Shown one piece after another: positions 1 through 8,352 of a stretch of 64,000 nucleotides of DNA (its first letter is position 1; the number at the start of each line of letters is the position of its first letter). Source of the stretch: Geminisphaera colitermitum TAV2 (GTDB lineage: Bacteria; Verrucomicrobiota; Verrucomicrobiia; Opitutales; Opitutaceae); contig NZ_ABEA03000085.1 in the NCBI RefSeq assembly GCF_000171235.2, forward strand, positions 44,648 to 108,647. The letters are read 5' to 3'. A program made the translations under genes and the position numbers. The notes under the pieces were generated by a model. It searched no databases. It saw nothing but the letters and a program-made list of their open reading frames with translations, and was not told the origin of the DNA.

Positions 1-92
1 CGACAACGCCAGCCAGATTATTCCCTCCGGCCAACCAACCGGCCCTGTTCAAACCCAACCCAAATCAACCAAACCCAACCAAAGAAAAACGC

Positions 93-842
93 ATGAAAAC
101 AACACGCCTCCTCACAATGCTCTCCCTAACCGCGCTCGTCGCACTGCCCCTGTCGGCGGTGACGATCACGCCGCAGCAATTCGGCTCCATCAACCCATCG
201 CTGGTCAACCAAATCATCATCCAGCAAACCACCGAAACGGGACTTTACGGCATCCGCTATGAAGACGCCCAGTATCGGAGCGCGCTCCAAACATTCACGT
301 GGGAAGGGACAGGCGACTTGACCGGACTCGGCATCAAACTCGCCGCCAACGGCAACAACCTGAATGGCACCGCGGCCTACTACCTCCGCATCTTCAAAGT
401 GAGTGCCCTGACCGCAGGGCCGGACTCCAGCGTCACCTCGCCCGCGCTGAGGGAATACGAATTCAGCCTCACCGGAGACTACAGAACCATCACCGATTAT
501 CTCTACTTCGCATTGCCCGCCTCCCTGACGCTGGAAAACGGCGGCACTTACATGTTTCAAATCATCAACAAGGCGGAAGTGGTGAAACGCCTCTCCTTTG
601 CCACCGCCGCAGGAGGCACCAGCACCTATGCGCACGGCGTTGGTTACACCCATTACAGCAGCACTCCCACAGCACCAACCACGATCAGTGACAACAGTGG
701 TGGCGTGATAAAGGATTACGTCTTCTTCCTGACCGGCAGCCCGGCTATCCCCGAACCCCGCACGCTCGGACTGCTCATTGGCTGTATCGTCGGCATGGCT
801 ACACTTGGCTGGCGAAAAATCCATCGAACAACCCAGCCCTAA
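93..842 (+). CDS. PEP-CTERM sorting domain protein, secreted
   Basis: A 249-residue exported protein. It begins with a signal peptide (MKTTRLLTMLSLTALVALPLSA). It ends with a PEP-CTERM sorting tail: the IPEPRTLGLLIG motif, a short hydrophobic segment and a basic end (WRKIHR). By family knowledge this tail targets the protein to exosortase, probably for surface or matrix display; no exosortase gene is in the window. The central region (residues about 50-85, GIRYEDAQYRSALQTFTW followed by LTGLGIKL) resembles the central part of the 221-residue protein at 35282, which lacks the sorting tail. The function of this shared domain is unknown to me. The ATG at 93 follows a C/A-rich leader with no clear Shine-Dalgarno sequence. 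Confidence 0.85.
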   Translation: MKTTRLLTMLSLTALVALPLSAVTITPQQFGSINPSLVNQIIIQQTTETGLYGIRYEDAQYRSALQTFTWEGTGDLTGLGIKLAANGNNLNGTAAYYLRIFKVSALTAGPDSSVTSPALREYEFSLTGDYRTITDYLYFALPASLTLENGGTYMFQIINKAEVVKRLSFATAAGGTSTYAHGVGYTHYSSTPTAPTTISDNSGGVIKDYVFFLTGSPAIPEPRTLGLLIGCIVGMATLGWRKIHRTTQP

Positions 843-933
843 ACCCCCCGGCGAACGTGAACTGCGACACGGTGGAAACAGAAAAAACAACCCAGTAAAA
901 CCAACCCGAAAAAACGCCCAAAGAACGCCAGCC

Positions 934-3381
934 ATGATGAAACCCCTGTCACGCCTATTCCTGTTCTCCACCATCTGCGTAATTACACCGTGCCTGATGG
1001 CCTCCACACCGCCGAAGCCGGATGCCGACGACAACGCTGTCTGTGACCATGCCGCAAGCACGCGCATCGGATACGAACTCGAACTGGTTCCCGGTTACGA
1101 AGCATGCAGCATCTACCTCCATGGATGCAAAGCCCCCGCGACAAACCAGTTTCGGGGCGAAGTTTTCTTCCGTATCATGGAACCCGTTACACAAGGAATC
1201 AATAGCCTCCCCTCCTCCCCCCCCGGCGAATGGCGGCGCGCCTTTGACCTCGTTTACATGCCCGGCGAAAAAAGCGCGCGCGGCAGCCTGCTCCGACTCC
1301 CGGAAAACGCCGCGTGCCAGCTCCGCCTGAACATCGACGACAACGGCAAAAAACAAACCATCGAACGCGAATTTCGCACCCTCGCCAGCAAAGTCCCCAT
1401 TGCCAAAACCATCGAACTCGGCCCCGGCACAAAACTCCCCCTCATCATCACCCAAACCCAAAGCGGTGCCCCCGGCGCCTACATCCGCTACACCTCCCCC
1501 CCCGGCCTCATTCTCGACAGCGGCAACCACTCCACGGATACAATCACCATCGACGGAGCCAGCCACATCATCCTCGACGGACTGACCCTCCGCGGCGGAC
1601 GCATTAACGCGATCAACCTCAACAACGCTTCTCACATCCAGATCCTCAACTGCGACATTGCCGGCTTCGGTCGCGTCGGCGTCCGGAAACCCGAACGCGA
1701 CGGCAAATTTTACGAAAGCGGACGCGCGCTCAACAACGACGCCGGCATCCGCATCTCCGGCGGGCAAAACATCCTCATCGAACGCTGTTACATCCACGAC
1801 CCGCGCGGCACTGCCAATCCCTGGTTTTACTCGCACCCCGCCGGTCCGAATGCTGTTTTCGCCACCAAGGCCGCCCAGGTTGTGCTGCGCTACAACGATT
1901 TTATCGGCAGCGACCTAAAACGCTGGAACGACGCCATCGAAGGCGGAAGGAACGGCTTCCCCGACGGCGGCGTTTACCGCGACGCGGAGATTTACGGCAA
2001 CTACTTCGCCTTCGGCAACGACGACGGCATGGAACTGGATGGCGGACAAATGAACACCCGCTTCCTGCACAACAAAGTCGAAGGCACGCTCTGCGGCGTC
2101 AGCACCGCCCCCTGCCTCTCCGGCCCCTCCTGGATCATCGGCAACCTCTTCAGCCAGCCCGGCGACGAATTCGGATTCACCGGTAACGCCATCAAAAACA
2201 ACTACAGAGTCACCGGACAGGGCCGGATATTTTTCTTGCATAACACCATTGCCGGCGACTGGAACGGCCTCAGCGGATATGGAGGCCCCCGGACCGAACT
2301 CGAAAAAATGCACGGCATCGTCAAAGGATTCGCCCGCAACAACCTCATCGCCATCACCGCCAATCCGGTCTCGCCGGGGCTGTTCATCTTCGCAAACGAT
2401 TTTGACCACGACCTGCTGTTCACCACTTCCGATGCGCACCGGCAAAACCTCGCCGTCCTGCAAAAAAAATCCGGGCAGGAACGCAACGGCATCAATGCGC
2501 GGCCAAAGTTTGTCGATGCGACGCACGGCGATTACAACCTCAGCCCGGATTCTCCCGGTTACGCCCAAGGGATCGTGCTTCCCGGCCTCCACCCCCCGCA
2601 TGACGCGAGACCATCGCACGGCGCATTCCAGCCCGGCGGCATAACCGATTTACCCTACCGTCCCGTGCCATTTCACACCAACGTGGCGCGCCTCGATTTT
2701 TCGGCGGCCTCCGCTCACGAATGGACGACGCAACAAGTGACGGTGACGGTGGACGCCCCCGGTTTTCGTTCCGATTTCCAAGTGCTGCGCAATGAAGCCT
2801 CGCGTTTCATTCACGTAACACCGGAACGCGGCACTCTCGCACACGGACAACCGTTCACGTTGACCGTTGCAATTGATCCCGCGCACATCACCTCTGCGCG
2901 GATCAACGCCGGCGCGTTTCTCGTCCGCTTGCCGGATGGATTTTCCCGGGTGCTCACCATTTACGCCGACTCGACGCGCGACCTGAAACTGCTCGCGCGT
3001 GACCGTGCCGGGGCCATCCACGGTAAAGTTTTCCGACAAACGAATGAGCACGGCGAGACCATGCTGACAGTCGATATTCCTGTATCCGGAAAGTATTACA
3101 TGTTCGTCAAAACAACGGAGCAGACCGGGGTAAAAGTGCCGGTCAATATTGATGGCGGCGAGTTCCACGAACTGATGCTCCGTGGCAAACCCGGCGCAGA
3201 GGAACGGTGGATGAATCTTGGCACGAACGCCTACGCTGACAGTCGCAATCCCAACCGCCCGCTTGAATTCACCACCGGCAAACACACGGTCCAGTTGCGC
3301 GACTTGAGGCAACAGGTCGCCGGTTTTGCGCTCGCAGAAAGGCCGGAGACATTCCTGCTTGCGCTCACCCAAGACCTGTAA
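934..3381 (+). CDS. Secreted right-handed parallel beta-helix protein
   Basis: About 815 residues from the ATG at 934. The frame stays open upstream to a TTG at 778, but the hydrophobic signal peptide (MMKPLSRLFLFSTICVITP) begins here, so 934 is preferred. Residues about 170-500 carry the repeated short strand and Asn-rich turns of a pectate-lyase-like right-handed beta helix (HIILDGLTLRGG, HIQILNCDIAGF, NILIERCYIHD). The C-terminal 250 residues look like beta-sandwich or carbohydrate-binding modules. A polysaccharide lyase, glycosidase or binding role is likely, but no catalytic residues can be assigned. The gene follows the PEP-CTERM gene by about 90 bp and may be cotranscribed with it. Confidence 0.8.
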   Translation: MMKPLSRLFLFSTICVITPCLMASTPPKPDADDNAVCDHAASTRIGYELELVPGYEACSIYLHGCKAPATNQFRGEVFFRIMEPVTQGINSLPSSPPGEWRRAFDLVYMPGEKSARGSLLRLPENAACQLRLNIDDNGKKQTIEREFRTLASKVPIAKTIELGPGTKLPLIITQTQSGAPGAYIRYTSPPGLILDSGNHSTDTITIDGASHIILDGLTLRGGRINAINLNNASHIQILNCDIAGFGRVGVRKPERDGKFYESGRALNNDAGIRISGGQNILIERCYIHDPRGTANPWFYSHPAGPNAVFATKAAQVVLRYNDFIGSDLKRWNDAIEGGRNGFPDGGVYRDAEIYGNYFAFGNDDGMELDGGQMNTRFLHNKVEGTLCGVSTAPCLSGPSWIIGNLFSQPGDEFGFTGNAIKNNYRVTGQGRIFFLHNTIAGDWNGLSGYGGPRTELEKMHGIVKGFARNNLIAITANPVSPGLFIFANDFDHDLLFTTSDAHRQNLAVLQKKSGQERNGINARPKFVDATHGDYNLSPDSPGYAQGIVLPGLHPPHDARPSHGAFQPGGITDLPYRPVPFHTNVARLDFSAASAHEWTTQQVTVTVDAPGFRSDFQVLRNEASRFIHVTPERGTLAHGQPFTLTVAIDPAHITSARINAGAFLVRLPDGFSRVLTIYADSTRDLKLLARDRAGAIHGKVFRQTNEHGETMLTVDIPVSGKYYMFVKTTEQTGVKVPVNIDGGEFHELMLRGKPGAEERWMNLGTNAYADSRNPNRPLEFTTGKHTVQLRDLRQQVAGFALAERPETFLLALTQDL

Positions 3382-3415
3382 CCTACACCCATTTCTCTTC
3401 CCCGCGGTTGACTGC

Positions 3416-4837
3416 TCAACTCCGGTAGTCGGCGTTTTCGCTCACGTATTCGTGCGTGAGGTCGGCCCCGAAAACCGTGGCGGACGCGGTGCCGTTGCCC
3501 AAGTCCACATCGATCTCCACGCAACGCTCGTGCGGCGGATAATCCACCGGCGGCGCAAAGGTGCCGTCCGCCGCCGGGCGGCTTTCGTAAAGCTCAGCGG
3601 CCTTCAGGTGCGCGACCAGCGCGAGCTCCTTTTGCGGATCGAGTAAAAACGCGCCGTTCGCAAAAATCTCGATGCCGCCAATGCTCGCGCGCAACGCCGA
3701 CAAGTCCGTGCCCGGCGCGTGCGCGCCCACGTGTTTGCCGATGGCCTGCACGAGACGGCCCACGTTGGGGTCGTTGCCCGCCACGGCGCACTTGAAAAGC
3801 GGCGCGTTGACGATCGCCTTGCCCAGCGCGCACGCGAGCGACTCGGTGGCGGCGTTTTGTATCCGCACACGAATGACATGTCGCACGCCCTCGCCATTGC
3901 GCACCACGTCCTCGGCGAGGTCGCGACACACTTGCGTCAGCGCAGCCTCGAATCCGGCAAGCGCGACAGCGGGGGGGGGGGGGGGGGACGCGGTGGCGGC
4001 GGCCTGGTCAAGCGTCACCACGCCCGACGATACGAGCACCACGGTGTCCGACGTGCTCGTGTCGCTGTCCACGCTCATGCGATTGAAGGAGACATTGACG
4101 GCGCGTTGCAGCATCGCGCGCAATTCGTCGCGCGGCACGGCGATGTCGGTCAAAATGTAAACCAGCATCGTTGCCATGTTGGGCTCGATCATGCCCGCGC
4201 CCTTGGCGATGCCAACGATCCGCCCCGCGCCTGCGCCCGTGCCCACGGTGGCGGAGCGAACTTTTGGATACAGGTCCGTGGTGACAATGCCCTCCGCCGC
4301 CGGCAGCACCGAGCCCGCACCACCCGCGCTGGCGTTGCCGCCCGCCGCATCCGCACCCGCCAGCGCCGCCACGGCCTTTGGCAGATTTTGCAGCATCGCC
4401 TCAACGGGCAGCGTCCAGCCAATGACGCCCGTCGAACTCGGCAGCACCGCCGACGCCGGCAGACCGAGCAGCCGGCCCGCCTCCGCGCAAATGCGTTCCG
4501 CCGTCTCCACGCCGCCGGGCGCGCAGACATTGGAGATTTTGTTGTTCACGATGATCGCGCCCAGTGCCGGCGACTCCGCCAGCCGTCTCCGCCCCACGAT
4601 GACCGGAGCGCCGGGAAAAGCGTTTTTGGTGAACATCGCGGCAAACCCCGCCCCCGCCGCCAGCGGCTGGTCAAGCGCGATGAGCGTGAGCGCCATCTTC
4701 GCCGGCTTGGGCGCCTCGACGGGCGTAAAATCGAAGCGCGCCGTGCCTACGCGAAACCCGCGCGGCAGCGCGGCCTGGGAGGCGAGCCATGCGCGGTGTT
4801 CCGCGCGGGAGGAAAAGGTAAGATCGGTGCTGGGCAC
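3416..4837 (-). CDS. argJ: Bifunctional ornithine acetyltransferase / N-acetylglutamate synthase
   Basis: A 473-residue ArgJ. It transfers acetyl from N-acetylornithine to glutamate, and from acetyl-CoA to glutamate, in the cyclic arginine pathway in the cytoplasm. The self-cleavage site is clear: KGAGMIEPNMATML near residues 212-225, with Thr223 expected to become the N-terminal nucleophile of the beta chain. Other family signatures are VNNKISNVCAPGG and PSSTGVIG. The protein is longer than the usual 400 or so residues. Part of the excess is a low-complexity Ala/Gly stretch near 160-178 and a run of five prolines near 284-288, encoded by 17 consecutive C on the coding strand. Start is GTG at 4837; no in-frame ATG lies just upstream. 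Confidence 0.93.
   Translation of the reverse strand: MPSTDLTFSSRAEHRAWLASQAALPRGFRVGTARFDFTPVEAPKPAKMALTLIALDQPLAAGAGFAAMFTKNAFPGAPVIVGRRRLAESPALGAIIVNNKISNVCAPGGVETAERICAEAGRLLGLPASAVLPSSTGVIGWTLPVEAMLQNLPKAVAALAGADAAGGNASAGGAGSVLPAAEGIVTTDLYPKVRSATVGTGAGAGRIVGIAKGAGMIEPNMATMLVYILTDIAVPRDELRAMLQRAVNVSFNRMSVDSDTSTSDTVVLVSSGVVTLDQAAATASPPPPPAVALAGFEAALTQVCRDLAEDVVRNGEGVRHVIRVRIQNAATESLACALGKAIVNAPLFKCAVAGNDPNVGRLVQAIGKHVGAHAPGTDLSALRASIGGIEIFANGAFLLDPQKELALVAHLKAAELYESRPAADGTFAPPVDYPPHERCVEIDVDLGNGTASATVFGADLTHEYVSENADYRS
3971..3987 (-). repeat. C17 homopolymer inside argJ
   Basis: Seventeen consecutive G on the plus strand, read as C on the argJ coding strand and giving Ser-Pro5 near residues 283-288. 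A length change of one or two bases would frameshift argJ after its catalytic cleavage site. Such a tract is prone to slipped-strand change and also to sequencing error. Confidence 0.9.
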
Positions 4838-4899
4838 GCGCCTACAACTGGCCCGCCGTCCGGTGGAGTGAAGCGAAAAGAAAGGCCCGGCGTAACTCT

Positions 4900-4913
4900 C
4901 CCCCCCCCCCCCC
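4900..4913. repeat. C14 homopolymer, intergenic
   Basis: Fourteen consecutive C on the plus strand between the GNAT gene and argJ, both on the minus strand. It lies about 60 bp upstream of the argJ start. Confidence 0.85.
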
Positions 4914-4942
4914 TCGCGTCCGGCTCCGCAGCCTCATCCTCA

Positions 4943-5242
4943 TCACCCCGCCGCCGGGTGCATCTCCAGATAACGCCTCACATAACTGCACGTCTCACGC
5001 CCCCGCAGCACCCGCATCCCCCGCGCGGTGGCCCAGTCCAGCCCCGCCCGCACCAGCACCGCAGCCGCGCCGCGCCCGCGCAACGCCTCCGGCACATGCG
5101 TATGCGTGAAAATCACCGCCGCACCCTCCCCCCCGCCCTCCGCAAACGCATACTCCAGCACCGCCTCGCCCTCTGGAAACGAGAGCGCGAAACAGAGTCG
5201 TTTTTCATCATGTATCGGTGTCGGCATCTGCATAGGCGTCAT
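4943..5242 (-). CDS. Small GNAT-type N-acetyltransferase (YjdJ-like)
   Basis: About 99 residues from the ATG at 5242. The frame stays open to 5314, but the extra N-terminal residues do not look like the family. The acetyl-CoA-binding segment HTHVPEALRGRGAAAVLV carries the R-G-R-G-A pattern of GNAT motif A. The short length and the ALSFPEGEAVLEYAF strand pair fit the small YjdJ/GTN-type GNAT proteins, whose substrate is generally unknown. The ending CSYVRRYLEMHP is also typical of the group. It lies upstream of argJ on the same strand with a 105-bp gap, so cotranscription is possible. Confidence 0.75.
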   Translation of the reverse strand: MTPMQMPTPIHDEKRLCFALSFPEGEAVLEYAFAEGGGEGAAVIFTHTHVPEALRGRGAAAVLVRAGLDWATARGMRVLRGRETCSYVRRYLEMHPAAG

Positions 5243-5547
5243 GGCGTGTTGAATGCGCAACCTATGAACTTTGCCTGCGACTGCTAATCCGCCGAATAAC
5301 CAAAAGCGCATCATCGAGCCTGCCAGTGTGTTGCGCGCTTATTTAATTTCAGGGGAAACACCCGTCACACAGGAATTTCCTTGCATCCCCATTGGAAACC
5401 GTTCTCTTTGCCGCCCTTATTCGTTAGAGCACGTTAGATGACAGGAACTGGTGAGTCGTCAGATGGAGTTAGGCTTCAGGTGATGATTTCGAAACCCGAT
5501 CCCCGGGAACGGACTGGCAGCAGACGGGATTCTACGACCCACATCAC
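5243..5547 (+). other. Intergenic region and probable leader of the RRM gene
   Basis: About 305 bp between the divergent GNAT and RRM genes, with no convincing ORF. Roughly 5400-5547 probably forms a long 5' leader of the RNA-binding protein gene. It contains short self-complementary pieces such as CCCGGG and TTTCGAAA, but no RNA family that I recognise. A leader role is inference only. Confidence 0.3.
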
Positions 5548-5925
5548 ATGAGCAATTCCAAACTCTACGTCGGCAACATGTCCTTCAAAACGACCGAAGA
5601 CGACCTCCGCTCCGCCTTCGGCCAATTCGGTTCCGTCACCGACGTTTACGTCGCCATGGACAAGATGACCGGCCGCCCCCGCGGTTTCGCGTTCGTCACC
5701 ATGGGCACCCCCGAAGAAGCCAAGACCGCGGCTGAAAAACTCAACGGCGTCGATCTCGGCGGCCGCGCCCTCACCGTCAACGAAGCCCGTCCCAAGGAAG
5801 AAGGCGCCGGCCGTTCCTTCGGTGGTGGCGGCGGCGGTGGCCGTGGTTTCGGCGGCGGCGGCGGCCGTGACCGTGACCGCGGTGATCGCGGCGGCTTCGG
5901 CGGCGGTCGTGACCGTCGTTACTAA
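5548..5925 (+). CDS. Glycine-rich RRM RNA-binding protein
   Basis: A 125-residue protein with one RNA recognition motif. RNP2 is LYVGNM (residues 6-11) and RNP1 is RGFAFVTM (about 44-51). After residue 88 the tail is Gly/Arg/Asp-rich ([12 protein letters not shown] and onwards), as in the small cold-inducible RNA-binding proteins of cyanobacteria, Verrucomicrobia and others. It probably binds single-stranded RNA in the cytoplasm and may act in cold adaptation or mRNA stability (family knowledge). It stands alone, has a long leader, and is followed by a strong rho-independent terminator, suggesting a monocistronic unit. Confidence 0.93.
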   Translation: MSNSKLYVGNMSFKTTEDDLRSAFGQFGSVTDVYVAMDKMTGRPRGFAFVTMGTPEEAKTAAEKLNGVDLGGRALTVNEARPKEEGAGRSFGGGGGGGRGFGGGGGRDRDRGDRGGFGGGRDRRY

Positions 5926-5974
5926 GCTGGTTTCCCGACCAACACTTTTGTTCTCAAAGACAAACTAATCCAAG

Positions 5975-6012
5975 GCGGGCGCCCCCAACACGGGGCGCCC
6001 GCTTTTTTTTTT
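5975..6012 (+). terminator. Rho-independent terminator of the RRM gene
   Basis: An 11-bp perfect GC-rich stem, GCGGGCGCCCC paired with GGGGCGCCCGC, with a six-base loop, followed directly by ten T. It lies 50 bp after the RRM stop codon. Confidence 0.93.
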
Positions 6013-6135
6013 GCGCTCCGCAGGATTGTTACGATTCGGAAACAGCCCCGCTTTACACTCGGCAGTCCGCGCCCTCCGGTTACGCTCTCCCCCCGACCAC
6101 ATCCGCCCGCTTCCGTCCATCACCCGCCGTCACAC

Positions 6136-6882
6136 ATGTCGGAAACCGCATCGCAACAACCACCGCCCGTAACGCCAGCGTCACAAAAAATCCTAGTCGT
6201 CGATGACGAGGCTGACGTCACCGAACTCCTCGCCTACCATCTCCAGGCCAAAGGCTTCACCGTCGAGACGCTCAACGACCCCAATCGCAGCCTCGGCCTC
6301 GCGCGCACCTTCCTGCCCGACCTCGTCATCCTCGACGTCATGATGCCCGACCTCAGCGGCATCCAACTCTGCCGCCTCATCCGCGCCGACCCCCAACTCG
6401 CCCAAGTCCCCGTCATCTTTCTCACCGCCAAGGCCGAGGAAGGCGACCGCATCCAAGGCTTGGAAACCGGAGCCGACGACTACATTTGCAAACCCTTTAG
6501 CATCAAGGAACTCATCCTGCGCGTGCAGACCATCCTTCGCCGCCTCGCCGCCCCCGGCGCTTCCAGCGGCCAGACCGCCGAGCCCCTCCGCCGCATCCTG
6601 CAAGCCGGACAGATCACGCTCGACACCGAAAGCCATGAAGCCGCCCTCGCCGGCACGCCCATCGACCTCACCGCGACCGAATTCAAACTCCTCCAAATCC
6701 TCATGGAACGCCGCGGTCGCGTGCAAACCCGCGAGCACCTCCTCATCAACGTATGGAACTACGAAACCGAGATCGAGACCCGCACCGTTGACACCCACGT
6801 ACGCCGCCTCCGCGAAAAACTCGGCGACCACGCCGACCTCATCGAAACCATCCGCGGCGTCGGTTACCGGCTGGCCAAATAA
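6136..6882 (+). CDS. PhoB/OmpR-family response regulator
   Basis: A 248-residue two-component regulator. The receiver domain spans residues about 18-135, with acidic pocket DDE (23-25), phospho-acceptor Asp67 in VILDVMMPD and the conserved Lys in CKPFS. The winged-helix DNA-binding domain follows from about 150 (LTATEFKLLQILMERRGRV and RTVDTHVRRLREKLG). It is paired with the histidine kinase 156 bp downstream. The order and the kinase type fit PhoB-PhoR for phosphate starvation, but no pst or pho genes are nearby, so the signal is not proven. Confidence 0.92.
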   Translation: MSETASQQPPPVTPASQKILVVDDEADVTELLAYHLQAKGFTVETLNDPNRSLGLARTFLPDLVILDVMMPDLSGIQLCRLIRADPQLAQVPVIFLTAKAEEGDRIQGLETGADDYICKPFSIKELILRVQTILRRLAAPGASSGQTAEPLRRILQAGQITLDTESHEAALAGTPIDLTATEFKLLQILMERRGRVQTREHLLINVWNYETEIETRTVDTHVRRLREKLGDHADLIETIRGVGYRLAK

Positions 6883-6994
6883 ACCCTCGCCACAGCCTCC
6901 TCCCCCCCCCACCCCCCTCCCCCATGCCACTCGCAACGCCATCATCACCCGGTCAACAAAACCGCATCAAAGAAACAGGTAATTTGCTCTCTTT

Positions 6995-7024
6995 CATCAG
7001 TGTCCATTAGTGTGCATTAGTGGT
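6995..7024 (+). repeat. Three tandem 10-bp repeats upstream of the kinase gene
   Basis: CATCAGTGTC, CATTAGTGTG and CATTAGTGGT stand head to tail just before the histidine kinase start. They could be a regulator-binding direct repeat, or one copy of a dispersed intergenic phrase of the kind seen in many Verrucomicrobia and Planctomycetes. Confidence 0.6.
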
Positions 7025-7038
7025 TTCGAAAAAACACC

Positions 7039-8319
7039 ATGCTCTGGCTGGCCATCATACTGCTCACCTGCGCCCTGCTCGCCGTCCTCCTCCGACTGTT
7101 TGCGCACCACCGCGCCATCCGTTCCCTCAACGTCGCCCTCCTCCAACGCCAGCCCTTCCTTCAGGAAAACCACGCCATCGACCCCGCCTGGCGAGACCTC
7201 TGCACCACCGCCAACCACCTCGTCGAAGACATCAACCGCCTCGACAAACAACGCGCCGGCCAACTCGCCCAACTCGAAGCCACGCTCGGCAGCCTTCAAG
7301 AAGCCGTCCTCGTCGTGGACGCCGCCAACACCATCCTCCTCGCCAACAAAGCCCTCAGCGCCATCTTCCCCCGCACCGACGCCATCCTCCACCAGCGCCT
7401 CGAAACCATCGTGCGCAACGCCCCTTTTCTCCGCTACGTCGAAGCCGTCCGCCGCGACGGCGCGCGCCCGCAGCAAGAGATTGAATTTGAGGACAACAGC
7501 AACGCCACCTGGCTCGAAGTCACCGGCACCGTCATCCCCGCCCTCCACAACAGCCAGCCCCCCTGCGCCCTCTTCGTCCTCCACAACATCACCCGCCAGA
7601 AACGCCTCGAAGCCGTCCGCAAGGAATTCGTCGCCAACGTCTCCCACGAACTCCGCACCCCCCTCAGCGTCATCAAAGGCTACGCCGAGACGCTCATCGA
7701 CGGCGGCCCCGACATGCCTCCCGCCCAGCGTGACCGCTTCCTCCACATCATCCGCCGCCACACCGACCGCCTCAACACCCTCCTCGAAGACCTCCTCACC
7801 CTCTCGCGTCTCGAATCCCCCAATACAGGACTCCGCCGCGAACCCGGCGACCTCGACCGCCTCGTAAAAACCCTCCTCGACGAATACCGCACCCGTCCCG
7901 CCGCCGCCCGCCACACCCTCCAGCTCACCCTCGGTGCCGCGCCCGGCCCCCTTAATTTCGACGCCCTCAAACTCACCCAGGTTTTTCACAACCTCCTCGA
8001 CAACGCCCTCAAATACACCCCGCCCGGCTCCCGCATCGACATCGCCATCCGTCCCAAGGGATCCGAAATCGAAATCTGCGTCAGTGACAACGGCCCCGGC
8101 ATCCCGGTCGCGGATCTGCCGCACATCTTCGAACGCTTTTATCGCGTGGACAAAGGCCGCTCGCGCGAGACCGGCGGCACTGGCCTCGGCCTCTCGATCG
8201 TGAAACACATTGTGCAACTCCACGGCGGCCGCGTCTGGGTGGAAAGCGAACCCGGCCGCGGCGCCTCATTCCACTTCACCCTCCCCGCCGCCCCCCGCCG
8301 CATGGACGTGACCGTGTGA
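7039..8319 (+). CDS. PhoR-like sensor histidine kinase
   Basis: A 426-residue membrane kinase. A single N-terminal transmembrane helix (residues 2-20) is followed by a PAS-like sensor region (about 75-185). The HisKA box FVANVSHELRTPLSV has phospho-acceptor His203. The ATPase domain shows the N box (HNLLDNALKYTPPG), G1 (VSDNGPGIP) and G2 (GGTGLGLSIVKHI). One N-terminal helix plus a cytoplasmic PAS domain is the PhoR arrangement. It is expected to phosphorylate the upstream regulator. The gene ends just before a 15-base C tract. Confidence 0.92.
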   Translation: MLWLAIILLTCALLAVLLRLFAHHRAIRSLNVALLQRQPFLQENHAIDPAWRDLCTTANHLVEDINRLDKQRAGQLAQLEATLGSLQEAVLVVDAANTILLANKALSAIFPRTDAILHQRLETIVRNAPFLRYVEAVRRDGARPQQEIEFEDNSNATWLEVTGTVIPALHNSQPPCALFVLHNITRQKRLEAVRKEFVANVSHELRTPLSVIKGYAETLIDGGPDMPPAQRDRFLHIIRRHTDRLNTLLEDLLTLSRLESPNTGLRREPGDLDRLVKTLLDEYRTRPAAARHTLQLTLGAAPGPLNFDALKLTQVFHNLLDNALKYTPPGSRIDIAIRPKGSEIEICVSDNGPGIPVADLPHIFERFYRVDKGRSRETGGTGLGLSIVKHIVQLHGGRVWVESEPGRGASFHFTLPAAPRRMDVTV

Positions 8320-8330
8320 CCACGGCGCCT

Positions 8331-8345
8331 CCCCCCCCCCCCCCC
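8331..8345. repeat. C15 homopolymer at convergent gene ends
   Basis: Fifteen consecutive C between the 3' ends of the histidine kinase (+) and the sialidase-like gene (-). The 33-bp gap contains little else. Confidence 0.85.
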
Positions 8346-8352
8346 TCCCTGC

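Noticed and set aside
778..933. N-terminal extension of the beta-helix protein from the TTG at 778
   Set aside because: The extension overlaps the previous gene and would bury the signal peptide; the ATG at 934 fits better.
3719..5287. Long plus-strand ORF across argJ and the GNAT gene
   Set aside because: It is an antisense shadow: its translation is Arg/His-rich with no family features, and the opposite strand encodes clear ArgJ and GNAT sequences.
5400..5547. A tRNA gene suggested by a TTCGAAACCC-like segment
   Set aside because: No cloverleaf could be drawn: acceptor and anticodon stems are absent.
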